Source: Sulfurovum sp. TSL1 (GTDB lineage Bacteria; Campylobacterota; Campylobacteria; Campylobacterales; Sulfurovaceae). Taken from it: 64,000 nucleotides of DNA. Numbering within the stretch: the stretch's first letter is position 1; the number at the start of each line of letters is the position of its first letter. Positions 34,028 to 44,799 of this stretch are shown here, one piece after another. Under the pieces are notes generated by a model. It made no database searches. It saw only the letters and a program-made list of their open reading frames with translations, and was not told where the DNA came from. The DNA lies in contig NZ_BPFI01000002.1 of assembly GCF_019972135.1 (NCBI RefSeq), positions 242,548 to 306,547 on the forward strand, given 5' to 3'. Made by a program: the position numbers and the translations under genes.

Positions 34028-35151
34028 ATGTTTTTCCAATTCAAATAAGTTAAGTTTGCTACGGCATGTACTGTCACACCTTCTTTACGTCCTACAAAAC
34101 CAAGTTTCTCTGCTGTCGTAGCTTTGATATTGATAAAGTTTTTTCTTATACCGAGTATGGAAGCGAGTGTGGCTCTCATCTCTTCCTTATACGGTAAAAT
34201 TTTTGGTGCTTCAGCCATGATAGTCAGATCTACATTGCCTATGCTATACCCAAAAGAGGTGATCTTTTTTACGGTATTATGAAGCAACATTTTAGAGTCT
34301 GCTCCGGCATAGGCCTCTTCACTGTCCGGGTAAAGCTCGCCGATATCACCCATGCCCGCAGCACCTAGAAGCGCATCTATCAGTGCATGGATGGCGACAT
34401 CACCGTCACTGTGCGCTTTAAAGCCATAGTCAACATCTATCTTGACACCACCTAAGAGCATCTCTTTGTTTTTTTCAAAAGGATGGATATCTATACCAAA
34501 GCCGGTGAGTGTTTTCGTTGAAGGTGGCTGAAGACACGAGAGTTTTTTCAGGTCTTCAAGGGTGGTGAGTTTATGCGCATCCACTGAGCCTTCCACAAAA
34601 TGTACCTTTTCTCCAAGAGAAGCGATCGCAGAACTGTCATCGGTGAATACCGTTTCAGTTTCGAGTGCTCTTTTGAGCATTTTTGTAACAGAGAGTTGAG
34701 GGGTCTGAATGATCTTTACCTTGTCTCTGTCTATCGGTGTACTATCCAGATAGAGTGTATCCGCCACAGGGAGTACAGGTACGATACAGGCTCCTTCTCC
34801 TTTTGCTTCCATAATGCGGACTATCATATCTGAAGGAACACAGCACCTGGCGATATCACTGACAAGTACATACTCTGAAGTTACCTTCTGAAGCGCATTG
34901 CTAAGTGACGCCTGTCTACTCTCTCCCCCCTCTATATAGGTATAAGAAGCAAAATTTTTCATCAGACGTATCTCGTCTTGTGTGGATACGATGATGACCT
35001 GATCAAAAACGGCACTCTTTTCAAAGTGTTCAGCAACATGCAGCCATAGAGGGATATCCCCGGTATAGAGCCACTGTTTTTTCATCTGAGTTTTAAATCT
35101 TGAGGAGCTTCCTGCGCCTAAAAGTATCAAAGTAGTGTTTGACAAGTTCAT
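34024..35151 (-). CDS. ispDF: Bifunctional IspD/IspF (methylerythritol phosphate pathway)
   Basis: A 375-residue fusion of 4-diphosphocytidyl-2-C-methyl-D-erythritol synthase (N-terminal, LLGAGSSSRFKTQMKKQW nucleotide-binding loop) and 2-C-methyl-D-erythritol 2,4-cyclodiphosphate synthase (C-terminal, GIDIHPF, HSDGDVAIHALIDALLGA, GDIGELYPD). The two enzymes are steps 3 and 5 of isoprenoid precursor synthesis. The fusion is normal in Campylobacterota. It heads the minus-strand operon that continues with the degenerate regulator. Confidence 0.96.
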   Translation of the reverse strand: MNLSNTTLILLGAGSSSRFKTQMKKQWLYTGDIPLWLHVAEHFEKSAVFDQVIIVSTQDEIRLMKNFASYTYIEGGESRQASLSNALQKVTSEYVLVSDIARCCVPSDMIVRIMEAKGEGACIVPVLPVADTLYLDSTPIDRDKVKIIQTPQLSVTKMLKRALETETVFTDDSSAIASLGEKVHFVEGSVDAHKLTTLEDLKKLSCLQPPSTKTLTGFGIDIHPFEKNKEMLLGGVKIDVDYGFKAHSDGDVAIHALIDALLGAAGMGDIGELYPDSEEAYAGADSKMLLHNTVKKITSFGYSIGNVDLTIMAEAPKILPYKEEMRATLASILGIRKNFINIKATTAEKLGFVGRKEGVTVHAVANLTYLNWKNI

Positions 35152-35346
35152 TCCTAAATATCTATATCAAGTATAGTGTGTATCAAATAGTAACGAATTA
35201 TACTCATAGAACCCTTTAGTCATACTTTATCGGACAAATTTACTCTTAATTACGATATTAGTCTATTTTTTCAATCTAATTTAAGATTCAAGTGGTATAA
35301 CTCGTATATCATTAACGAAATAAAAATTAAGTTAGGAATAAAGAAC

Positions 35347-36537
35347 ATGACACAAGAAAATGTATTAGAAGCGTTGAAGAACGTAACATATCCGGGCTTC
35401 ACGAAAGACATCGTAACATTCGGTTTTGTCAAAGATATCCTTATCGATGGAGATACTATAGGTTTGACAATAGATATTACATCATCGGCGGATGAGGTAA
35501 AAGCACAACTTAGACTTGAAGCGACAAATGAGCTCAATAAACTCGGGTTTAAAGACGTGAACATTAATATCACTGCTCCAGAAGCACCAAAACAAATGTC
35601 TAACTCTGTCAGTGGTAAGAACATCGCGCCACACGTTAAGAACTTTGTAATGGTAAGTTCAGGTAAGGGTGGTGTTGGTAAATCTACCACATCTGTAAAC
35701 CTTGCAGTGGCTATGGCAATGCAAGGTAAAAAAGTAGGTCTTCTTGATGCAGATATCTATGGACCGAACATTCCTCGTATGATGGGTGTTGAAGATCAAA
35801 AACCCGAAATCCAGGGTAACAAAGCAGTGCCGTTAAAAGCCTACGGTGTTGAAATTATGTCTATGGGTTTATTGATGGAGCCGGGAACGTCTCTTATCTG
35901 GAGAGGTTCTATGATCATGAAGGCGATCGAGCAGTTCTTGAGAGATATTCTTTGGTCTGAACTGGATGTACTTGTGATCGATATGCCTCCAGGAACTGGT
36001 GATGCACAGCTTTCACTTGCACAAGCTGTACCTATCACTGCGGGTATCACAGTCACGACACCACAAGAAGTTTCTCTTGATGACAGTAGACGTTCATTGG
36101 ATATGTTCCAAAAACTCCATATCCCGACTGCGGGTATCATTGAGAACATGAGCGGTTTCATCTGTCCTTCATGTGATACTGAGTCTGATATCTTTGGTAT
36201 GGGTACAACAGAACCGGTAGCCAAAGAGTACGATACAAATGTGATCGCGCGTATCCCGATAGAACCAGCGATCAGAGTAGGTGGAGATACGGGTATGCCG
36301 GTGACTTATCATCAGCCGGATTCTGAAACGGCTAAACGTTATCAGGAAGCTGCATCGAACCTTCTTGCATTTATCGATAAGGTAAATGCTGAAGGTTTGG
36401 CAGATAACTCAAGTGTACAGCCTACGACGCCTCCAGGTGTCAGTGCATGCAGCACAGGTGCAGGAGCAGCTTCTGCACCAGCAGAGAAAAAATCTGATGG
36501 TGATGAAAGCTGCGGAACAGGCTGCGGCTGCCACTAA
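35347..36537 (+). CDS. mrp: Iron-sulfur carrier ATPase Mrp/ApbC
   Basis: A 396-residue P-loop protein that carries [4Fe-4S] clusters to target proteins. The N-terminal 90 residues form a DUF59/MIP18-like domain; the ATPase has the deviant Walker A SSGKGGVGKSTTSVNLA, DADIYGPNIPRMMG and VIDMPPGTGD, and the cluster-binding CPSC near residue 276. An added C-terminal tail is Cys-rich (CGTGCGCH). The gene stands alone between the divergent ispDF promoter and the zinc island. Confidence 0.93.
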   Translation: MTQENVLEALKNVTYPGFTKDIVTFGFVKDILIDGDTIGLTIDITSSADEVKAQLRLEATNELNKLGFKDVNINITAPEAPKQMSNSVSGKNIAPHVKNFVMVSSGKGGVGKSTTSVNLAVAMAMQGKKVGLLDADIYGPNIPRMMGVEDQKPEIQGNKAVPLKAYGVEIMSMGLLMEPGTSLIWRGSMIMKAIEQFLRDILWSELDVLVIDMPPGTGDAQLSLAQAVPITAGITVTTPQEVSLDDSRRSLDMFQKLHIPTAGIIENMSGFICPSCDTESDIFGMGTTEPVAKEYDTNVIARIPIEPAIRVGGDTGMPVTYHQPDSETAKRYQEAASNLLAFIDKVNAEGLADNSSVQPTTPPGVSACSTGAGAASAPAEKKSDGDESCGTGCGCH

Positions 36538-36560
36538 CCCTTCAGATTTTATCGCATCTT

Positions 36561-36589
36561 TGACCGAACGCAATAAAGCGATTCGGTCA
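36561..36589 (+). terminator. Hairpin after mrp
   Basis: TGACCGAA (36561-36568) pairs with TTCGGTCA (36582-36589), and the stem can extend with CGC/GCG around one bulged A. It begins 23 bases after the stop. No T tract follows, so strength is uncertain; it may serve as the 3' end of mrp. Confidence 0.45.
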
Positions 36590-36719
36590 TCAATATTAAA
36601 ATATACTTTCTTACTTCCACTTCACGTATACCATTCAATCAAATCTATAGTAAACCCCATTGAATATAATCCAAGTGCAACTTAGTCGCATTTAATAAAG
36701 TTTCAGTTATAATCCCGCC

Positions 36720-37088
36720 ATGAAAATAGAAGCACTGATCAAAGATAAAAATATCAAGCTTACCACTGCAAGGGTAAAACTTTTAGAGATATTCAAAGAA
36801 GCGGACAGACCTTTATGTTATGAAGAGATCAAAAATGATATTTCTATGGATAAAGCGACTTTTTATAGAAATATTGCCAAATTTGAGGAAGAGGGTATCT
36901 TGAATGCTTTTGAATCCAATGATAAAAAAAGATACTTTGAGGTCAGACTAAATCCACATGCACATTTTGTTTGTGTAAAGTGTAATAGTGTAGAGTGTAT
37001 TAAAAATATTGATATTACACTGCCAAAGTATGAAATTAATAATGTGATCATCAATGGTATCTGTCCATCATGTTCAGCCTCAGTGTAA
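36720..37088 (+). CDS. Fur-family regulator, probably Zur
   Basis: A 122-residue metalloregulator with a winged helix (ITTARVKLLEIFKEADRPLCYEEI...KATFYRNIAKFEEEG) and a metal-binding dimerisation domain with HAHFVCVKCNSVECI and CPSC, giving the two CxxC pairs for structural zinc. The neighbouring znuA, znuB and outer-membrane genes suggest zinc sensing rather than iron. TTATAAT at about 36707-36713 is a likely -10 box very close to the start. Confidence 0.85.
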   Translation: MKIEALIKDKNIKLTTARVKLLEIFKEADRPLCYEEIKNDISMDKATFYRNIAKFEEEGILNAFESNDKKRYFEVRLNPHAHFVCVKCNSVECIKNIDITLPKYEINNVIINGICPSCSASV

Positions 37089-37097
37089 TCAACGAAT

Positions 37098-37108
37098 AGT
37101 GTAACACT
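37098..37108 (+). promoter_or_regulatory. Candidate Fur/Zur operator palindrome
   Basis: AGTGTAACACT is a perfect 11-bp palindrome between the Fur-family gene (stop at 37088) and the exported protein starting at 37145. Its placement fits an operator for zinc-dependent autoregulation of the downstream zinc genes, but the motif is short and occurs once here. Confidence 0.3.
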
Positions 37109-37144
37109 TTATTGCATTTAATCATAGGAAAGGAGACGATCTGG

Positions 37145-37498
37145 ATGAAACTAAAACAGTCTATTAATGTACTCTTGATTGCTCTTTTTGTATGGGCATT
37201 TCAAAGTACAACCATTCACTTTCAGCATCATAAGCAGAAGGAGATCTCAGAATGTAACGTCTGTGATACATCCCAGAAGATGAAGCTTTATCAACACAAT
37301 ACTCCTGTGATTGTGGTGAATGAGAATCTTGCCGTAAAAATAAGAAGAGAAATAGAACAAGTTGTTGTTAATGTAAGGTTTGACTATACAGATGAACCCC
37401 TGTTGAAGCAGATCGATATTGTCAAACATTCTCAATATCCCAATAGACTCCTAGCACTGGGCTTTAATGCTACTGCACCTCCGGTATATTTTTCATAA
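37145..37498 (+). CDS. Small exported protein of the zinc island
   Basis: A 117-residue protein with one N-terminal hydrophobic segment (about residues 6-22) and then possible metal ligands in HFQHHKQKEISECNVC. The start at 37145 is chosen because AAAGGAG precedes it at the right distance; an upstream in-frame TTG has no such site. No family recognised. It sits between the Fur-type regulator and the outer-membrane gene; the His/Cys cluster suggests a role with zinc in the periplasm. Confidence 0.65.
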   Translation: MKLKQSINVLLIALFVWAFQSTTIHFQHHKQKEISECNVCDTSQKMKLYQHNTPVIVVNENLAVKIRREIEQVVVNVRFDYTDEPLLKQIDIVKHSQYPNRLLALGFNATAPPVYFS

Positions 37499-37564
37499 TC
37501 CAAAAATAATTCAACAAAAACCATTTTCAACAACAAAAATATTAATCATTAAGGATAATAGACT

Positions 37565-38839
37565 ATGAAAAAAATAGTATTAACAAGTATGCTGTGTGCA
37601 GGATTTGCATACGGTGATATCGCACAACTTTTAGACGAAGACAAAAGAACTTTTGACAGTTCAAAATATATTCCGGATATCTCGCTCATTGGGGATTTCT
37701 CTTATGTAAATCGTAGTATAAACGATGATGAGCTGTCTCATCTCGGACTTCCTGGTATCGCACATGGTCTCTATGCAGAACATGCACACGGTGGCAGCAA
37801 CGAGGCTACATATAATGCAAATCAGGGATTTAATTTTAACTATGCGGAGCTGATTCTTTCAAGCAGTGTGGATCCATTTTTCAGTATGGATGCCACGTTT
37901 CACTTCAGCGAAAGTGGTGTAGAAGTAGAGGAAGCTTATTTTACTTCGACCGCATTGGGAAATGGACTGAGATTAAGAGGCGGTAAACTTCTCTCAAATT
38001 TCGGATATATCAATGCACAACACCATCACTATTGGGATTTCGGGGATATGCCACTTGTCTATGAATCATTTTTAGGTACACATGGAATCAACGAATTGGG
38101 TGCCCAGATCCAATGGACAGCACCAACGCCATTTTATCTGATGGCAGGAGTTGAGGTACTTCAAGGTGAAAATGAACAAATGTTTGGAAATGGTTCAATC
38201 GAACTAGAAGATACGTGGACAAGTGTAGGGGAAGAGCACATTGAGGGTACAGATGCGCCATCTCTTTATGTAGGGTATGTGAAATCCTCTTTTGATGTTG
38301 GGGATACGACGATCTTCGGTGGACTTTCTTATGCACAGGGCGATTCACTCATAGACCATAGTGAAGATGAAGATGAACCTCATGTGTTTAAAGGTGATGG
38401 GAAGCTTTACGGTGCTGATCTGGTAGTGTTGCATGCGTTTGACTCTTACCGATCTCTTAAATGGCAAACGGAGTGGCTAAGCAGAGAGCTTGATGGGGTA
38501 CAATATACTCCAACTGCCTCTGCAGATATCAACAAAGAACAGAGCGGTCTCTATTCTCAACTGATCTATACCCATGACAAGAATTGGAGAATGGGTGTGC
38601 GGTATGATACAATATATCAAAATGATATTACAAAGGATGGTGTCGATATGAATGAAGTCGATGATTTCAACAAATACTCAGCCATGGTCGAATACCACAC
38701 GAGTGAATTTGCACGTTTTAGACTGCAGTATAATCGTAATGAAGCCATGTATGACGAAGCTGGTTTAAGACAAAATATTGATACGATCATGTTACAGGCA
38801 AATATTGCTATCGGTGCGCACGCGGCACATGCTTTCTAA
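37565..38839 (+). CDS. Outer-membrane protein of the zinc island
   Basis: A 424-residue protein with a signal peptide ending near FAYGD and a beta-barrel pattern (for example FFSMDATFHFSESGVEVEEAYF, LRLRGGKLLSNFGYI, FARFRLQYNRNEA). There is no TonB plug domain. Clusters of His (LYAEHAHGG, NAQHHHYWDF and a C-terminal IGAHAAHAF) could attract zinc. It precedes znuA by one base. A zinc-uptake porin is inferred from context. An alternative is an unrelated porin that shares the promoter. Confidence 0.78.
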   Translation: MKKIVLTSMLCAGFAYGDIAQLLDEDKRTFDSSKYIPDISLIGDFSYVNRSINDDELSHLGLPGIAHGLYAEHAHGGSNEATYNANQGFNFNYAELILSSSVDPFFSMDATFHFSESGVEVEEAYFTSTALGNGLRLRGGKLLSNFGYINAQHHHYWDFGDMPLVYESFLGTHGINELGAQIQWTAPTPFYLMAGVEVLQGENEQMFGNGSIELEDTWTSVGEEHIEGTDAPSLYVGYVKSSFDVGDTTIFGGLSYAQGDSLIDHSEDEDEPHVFKGDGKLYGADLVVLHAFDSYRSLKWQTEWLSRELDGVQYTPTASADINKEQSGLYSQLIYTHDKNWRMGVRYDTIYQNDITKDGVDMNEVDDFNKYSAMVEYHTSEFARFRLQYNRNEAMYDEAGLRQNIDTIMLQANIAIGAHAAHAF

Positions 38840-38840
38840 G

Positions 38841-39719
38841 ATGAAAAAGTTACTTGCTTTACTGACACTTCTACCGTTGACATTGTTCGCGCAGCTCAAT
38901 ATTGCGGTGAGTTATCCTTATATTGGTGCATTGACAAAAACGATCGGTGGTGAAAATGTCAAGGTAACGGTTTTGGCAAAAGGAAAGTGGGACCCCCACT
39001 TTATCATTCCGCGACCTTCGCTTATCAGTAAAATGAGAAATGCAGACGCGATGATCATGAACGGCGGACAGCTTGAGATCGGATGGCTCCCGCCGATCAT
39101 CAATCGTGCCGGCAATCCCAAAACCATGCCCAATACGAAAACATTTTTAAATCTTTCGCACCACATCAAGCTTATCAACAAGCCAAAAAGTGTCGACAGA
39201 AAACATGGCGATATCCATCCTGACGGGAATCCGCATTTTCATATCAGTCCGAAAAATATCCTGAGCCTGGCAAAGGTCATAGAAGAGTTTCTTAGCAGCA
39301 TAGATACATCAAACAGAGATACGTATCAAAAAAACTATCATGATTTTTCCAAGGTCTGGCAGCAGAAAATGGTTGTTTGGCAGAAGAAAATGAAAGATAA
39401 AAAAGGCTTGAAGGTCATTCAATTTCATGACAATCTTGCTTATTTTAATAAAGAGTATGGTCTTGTGAATATAGGAACGATCGAACCTCTTCCGGGTATC
39501 CCGCCCTCTTCAAAACATACGATCGAGATCATTGAACTGATCAAAAAAGAGCAGCCGTGCTGTATTTTGCATGATGTCTATCACTCAACCAAAACCGCTG
39601 ATTTTATCAGCCAAAAAACGGGTATCAAGATCATCCTTATGCCGCATGACATAGAGGCACTTGAAGATATCGATAACCTGAGTGCCCTTTTTGATTATCT
39701 TACGAGTGCGATCAAATGA
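38841..39719 (+). CDS. znuA: Zinc/manganese ABC transporter substrate-binding protein
   Basis: A 292-residue cluster A-I metal-binding protein with a signal peptide (MKKLLALLTLLPLTLFAQ). Likely metal ligands are His in GKWDPHFIIPRP, in HPDGNPHFHISP and in IQFHDN, plus ILHDVYHSTKTADFISQKTG near the C-terminus. The His-rich loop of typical ZnuA is reduced to KHGDIHPDGNPHFH. I start at 38841, where ATG follows the previous stop by one base; an earlier in-frame ATG lies inside the barrel gene. It overlaps znuB by 4 bases. Confidence 0.87.
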   Translation: MKKLLALLTLLPLTLFAQLNIAVSYPYIGALTKTIGGENVKVTVLAKGKWDPHFIIPRPSLISKMRNADAMIMNGGQLEIGWLPPIINRAGNPKTMPNTKTFLNLSHHIKLINKPKSVDRKHGDIHPDGNPHFHISPKNILSLAKVIEEFLSSIDTSNRDTYQKNYHDFSKVWQQKMVVWQKKMKDKKGLKVIQFHDNLAYFNKEYGLVNIGTIEPLPGIPPSSKHTIEIIELIKKEQPCCILHDVYHSTKTADFISQKTGIKIILMPHDIEALEDIDNLSALFDYLTSAIK

Positions 39720-40465
39720 TAGATATTTTACTCATTCCGATTGCTCTGGTCGTGGTGCTTGTGATGCTTCATGCCTACTTTGGTATGGAAATTTTAAAAC
39801 GGGGGATCATCTTTACTGATCTTGCCATTGCCCAGTTTGCTGCGCTAGGCTCATCGATCAGCCTGGGGTATTTTCATGAGGAGTATTTTTACCCTCTGAC
39901 CCTGAGTTTTGCGTTGTTGTGTGCTTTTTTGATCGCTTTCGCTTCGACGAGGAAACTTCATCTGGAAGCCTTTATAGGGATCCTTTATATTTTGGGTGCC
40001 AGTGGGATCATGATGGTGCTTTCACATTCCTCTGAAGGTATGGAGCATTTTAAATCACTTCTTGCAAGCGATATACTTTTCACGCCCCTTAATGATGTGT
40101 TGCAAAGTACGATTATCTATGCTTTTATCGCCATGGCACTTTACTTTGTCTATCCGAAATTAAACGGGTTTTTCAGGGAACTCTTTTTCTTTTCGCTTCT
40201 TGCGATAACGGTCACGTCTTCCGTTTCTCTTGCAGGTGTGTTCGTAGTGTTTGTACTTCTGATCGCTCCACCCTTTGTCTCTCTTTCTCTCAATGCGAAA
40301 AGGCCATTGCTTAGCAGTTTTATTTTTGGATGGTTCTTTAGTATCGGTGCCATTGTGATCTCTTATTTCTATGATCTTCCGACAGGGTACAGCATTGTCT
40401 TTATGGGTGCACTTCTCACTGTTGTTATCGTTATGATGGCATCCAAAAGCGCACAGAAAAAATGA
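39716..40465 (+). CDS. znuB: Zinc/manganese ABC transporter permease
   Basis: A 249-residue ABC-3-type permease with about seven to eight helices and the segment ILKRGIIFTDLAIAQFAALG near the N-terminus. It pairs with ZnuA upstream. No ATP-binding subunit (znuC) is present in this operon or window, so it must be encoded elsewhere or shared. Confidence 0.85.
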   Translation: MIDILLIPIALVVVLVMLHAYFGMEILKRGIIFTDLAIAQFAALGSSISLGYFHEEYFYPLTLSFALLCAFLIAFASTRKLHLEAFIGILYILGASGIMMVLSHSSEGMEHFKSLLASDILFTPLNDVLQSTIIYAFIAMALYFVYPKLNGFFRELFFFSLLAITVTSSVSLAGVFVVFVLLIAPPFVSLSLNAKRPLLSSFIFGWFFSIGAIVISYFYDLPTGYSIVFMGALLTVVIVMMASKSAQKK

Positions 40466-40484
40466 TCGGTGAGATCATTTTTTT
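40457..40484 (+). terminator. Intrinsic terminator of the znuAB operon
   Basis: AAAAAATGATC (40457-40467) pairs with GATCATTTTTT across the loop GGTGA (40468-40472), ending in seven T residues at 40478-40484. The stem includes the znuB stop codon. This is the best classical terminator in the window. Confidence 0.8.
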
Positions 40485-40541
40485 GAGCGATTGCACATTT
40501 ATTTCGCTACAATACGTAAAAAGAAACACAGGGAACAGACA

Positions 40542-40799
40542 ATGACATCAGCAGAAAAACTAAAAAACCTATTAGAACTTGAGATCATTCCTGATCTGGA
40601 AGTCGCTATTGACGAACTTTTTGCGGCCATAGACAAAGCTAAATCTGCTTCAAAAGAGCAAAAAGAAGACCTGGAAGAGATGAGAGAGATGCGTACAGAA
40701 TGTTTCGCTATCATTGAAGAACTTGGACGTAATGAGCTTGAAGAAGAAGAGATCGAAGAACTTTTAGCCGAACTTGTAGATATGAAGACTGAAGAATAG
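40542..40799 (+). CDS. Small acidic helical protein
   Basis: An 85-residue protein, strongly acidic and predicted as helical or coiled coil (for example EELGRNELEEEEIEELLAELVDM). It starts at ATG 40542 after AGGGAAC. No family recognised; it has neither a signal peptide nor a membrane segment. It stands alone between the zinc operon terminator and a separate barrel gene. Confidence 0.7.
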   Translation: MTSAEKLKNLLELEIIPDLEVAIDELFAAIDKAKSASKEQKEDLEEMREMRTECFAIIEELGRNELEEEEIEELLAELVDMKTEE

Positions 40800-40881
40800 A
40801 CAATATTTGTCTGTTTTTCAGTAAGGGTTACCCCCCCCATTTTGACACCAAAAAAATCATCAAAAAACTTTCATTTTTCCA

Positions 40882-40911
40882 TTGACTTTCCTATATAGAT
40901 AGGAGTATAAT
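40882..40911 (+). promoter_or_regulatory. Sigma-70-type promoter of the small barrel gene
   Basis: TTGACT (40882-40887) and TATAAT (40906-40911) are separated by 18 bases, 39 bases before the start codon at 40951, with AAGGAAA as ribosome site. A run of eight C lies about 45 bases further upstream. Confidence 0.6.
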
Positions 40912-40950
40912 CCGCAGATTTTTTAATAATTCAAAAAACAAGGAAAAAAA

Positions 40951-41505
40951 ATGAAAAAAGTTACACTATCAATCATTGCTGTATTGGCAATGAATACATT
41001 CGTATTCGCAGGTGGAGATATCGCTCCGGTAGAACCAGAAATTACAGTACCGGAAGTTTCTGAATCAACAGGATCTTTCTATGTAGGTGCAGGGTATTCT
41101 TATATGAATTTGGATGCTTCAGGGAACTTTGGTGAGCACGATGGTGATGCAGCACTTTTATTGGCAGGGTATAACTTCAACCCATATATCGGTGTAGAAG
41201 CTAGATATGCCGGTTTTACAGACTGTCTTGAAAATGCTGCTATCTATGTGAAGCCAATGTACCCATTCGGTGATGCTAAAGTATATGCATTGCTTGGATA
41301 CGGAGAAACTACATTTGACAAGGGTCCTTCATTTTCAGAAAGTGGTTTCCAATGGGGTCTAGGTGCAAACTATGCAGTGACTGAAAATATCGGTGTTTTC
41401 GCTGACTATACAAAACTGTATGATGATACAGGATTTGATAATGTTTCTGTTAGGGAAGATGTGACTGCTGATGCTATCAACGTAGGTGTAACGTATACTT
41501 TCTAA
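40951..41505 (+). CDS. Small outer-membrane beta-barrel protein
   Basis: A 184-residue OmpA-like or OmpW-like eight-strand barrel with a signal peptide ending in FVFAG and a mature start GGDIAPVEP shared with the porin at 13767. Strand-like segments are SFYVGAGYSYMNLD, YIGVEARYAGF and AINVGVTYTF with a terminal Phe. It has its own promoter and a hairpin behind it. Function unknown; probably structural or adhesive. Confidence 0.82.
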   Translation: MKKVTLSIIAVLAMNTFVFAGGDIAPVEPEITVPEVSESTGSFYVGAGYSYMNLDASGNFGEHDGDAALLLAGYNFNPYIGVEARYAGFTDCLENAAIYVKPMYPFGDAKVYALLGYGETTFDKGPSFSESGFQWGLGANYAVTENIGVFADYTKLYDDTGFDNVSVREDVTADAINVGVTYTF

Positions 41506-41523
41506 GTAAATACTGATCCGGCG

Positions 41524-41548
41524 GGCGGTCAGATCTTTTCTGACCGCC
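41524..41548 (+). terminator. GC-rich hairpin after the barrel gene
   Basis: GGCGGTCAGA (41524-41533) and TCTGACCGCC (41539-41548) form a perfect 10-bp stem with a 5-base loop, 18 bases after the stop. A T-poor sequence follows, so termination may depend on other factors. Confidence 0.65.
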
Positions 41549-41658
41549 AAAGGCTGTTTCCAAACAACTATTTTCAATTCTTCTCTAAATATCTTTCCAC
41601 TATTTTACAGATTCAGTTAAGCTTATTTTTATCATTTTTATATTATAGTACGGCTTCA

Positions 41659-41770
41659 ACCTCTCGGGGAGCTTTGATCATTTATGGCAACATATCTGAT
41701 GCATAGCTGAGATAGCAATTGCTTGACCCGTCGAACTTGAACTGGACAATACCAGCGTAAGGAAGAGACT
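41659..41770 (+). ncRNA. TPP riboswitch (thiC leader)
   Basis: The leader contains the conserved THI-box blocks in order: CTCTCGGGGAGC at 41661, GCTGAGATAGC at 41706, GACCCGTCGAAC, and the 3' block ACTGGACAATACCAGCGTAAGGAAGAG ending at about 41767. It binds thiamine pyrophosphate. The 3' strand GGAAGAG (41761-41767) can also pair with CTCTTCC (41843-41849), which in turn can pair with the thiC Shine-Dalgarno region, giving a translational switch. The region 41506-41876 otherwise holds only the hairpin at 41524 and a likely -10 box near 41641. Confidence 0.95.
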
Positions 41771-41845
41771 TGTATCTAATTATTAACTATAAATATCATG
41801 CCACGAGGGCTTTTTTATTTATAACTTCATTAATTTCTACACCTC

Positions 41846-43766
<1,921 letters not shown>

Positions 43767-43770
43767 AAAC

Positions 43771-44799
43771 ATGAAGATAGGTATTGCAGGTGCTGGTTTA
43801 GTAGGTAGAGTGCTGGCACTTAATCTACTACAACGTGGCCATACAATCACACTTTTTGATGAAGATACAGCCTATGGTGACAAGGCGGCAGGCATCACTG
43901 CTGCCGGTATGCTGGCTGTCTTTGCAGAACTGGAAAGTGCAGAGTCTGTCATTTTTGACCATGGAAATCGTTCTATTTCACTGTGGCCTGCTCTGTTAGA
44001 ACAGATCGGGATTGCAGATGCGTATCAGCAGGAGGGGAGCATTATTACGGCACATCCTCAAGATTATAATGAGCTGGATCATTTTATCGATACACTAAAG
44101 TCAAAGGTAGAGGAAGCATCAGAGATCAAGCTTCTGGACAGACAGGCATTGACACAGCTTGAACCAGATCTGGATCAACATGCCAAAGCGTTCTTTATAC
44201 CACATGAGGGGCAGGTGGATGCACAGCGTTTTATGAAAGCGTCAAGTGATTATCTGCTTGCACATCCGGATGTGACATGGCATCAGGAGTCTAAAGTAAC
44301 CCATGTCTCTGATGGTACGATCACGGTGGGTGATGAGCGTCAACCATTTGATTGGGTTTTTGATGCAAGAGGTCTGGGTGCGCAAGAGGATATGGATGGT
44401 TTGCGCGGTGTACGAGGTGAGGTATTCTGGCTTGATGCACCTGAAGTAAAGATCACCAGACCTACACGTATGCTGCACCCACGCTATAAGATCTATATCG
44501 TTCCACGGCCTAATAACAGATACGTTATCGGTGCGACCGAGATAGAGAGCGAAGATAAAAGTCCAATGTCTGTACGTTCAAGTCTGGAGCTGCTTTCAGC
44601 AGTCTACAGTATGCATTCCGGATTTGCAGAAGCACGTATCGTCAATATGCTGACAAATTGTCGTCCGGCACTCAGAGACAATTTACCAAAGATCGAGCAT
44701 GGTGCAAAGATGACGTGTATCAACGGGTTGTATCGACATGGTTATCTATTGGCACCTGCTGTCGTAGAAGAAGCATTAAATGGAGGGGTATACAGATGA
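43771..44799 (+). CDS. thiO: Glycine oxidase ThiO
   Basis: A 342-residue FAD-dependent amine oxidase with the dinucleotide motif GIAGAGLVGRVLALNLL, the DAO-type segment AAGITAAGMLAVF and a C-terminal LRDNLPKIEHG with the region around GLYRHGYLLAPA typical of ThiO. It makes the dehydroglycine used by ThiG to build the thiazole ring, with oxygen as electron acceptor. Its use instead of the radical enzyme ThiH points to thiazole synthesis under oxygen. It overlaps thiS by 4 bases. Confidence 0.9.
   Translation: MKIGIAGAGLVGRVLALNLLQRGHTITLFDEDTAYGDKAAGITAAGMLAVFAELESAESVIFDHGNRSISLWPALLEQIGIADAYQQEGSIITAHPQDYNELDHFIDTLKSKVEEASEIKLLDRQALTQLEPDLDQHAKAFFIPHEGQVDAQRFMKASSDYLLAHPDVTWHQESKVTHVSDGTITVGDERQPFDWVFDARGLGAQEDMDGLRGVRGEVFWLDAPEVKITRPTRMLHPRYKIYIVPRPNNRYVIGATEIESEDKSPMSVRSSLELLSAVYSMHSGFAEARIVNMLTNCRPALRDNLPKIEHGAKMTCINGLYRHGYLLAPAVVEEALNGGVYR

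Noticed and set aside
38778..38840. Upstream in-frame extension of znuA
   Set aside because: It would overlap the barrel gene and put 21 residues before a clear signal peptide; ATG 38841 directly follows the previous stop.
41810..41816. GCC...GGC-TTTTTT near the thiC leader as a riboswitch-controlled terminator
   Set aside because: The stem is only 3 bp; the complementary segments near the ribosome site explain control better.
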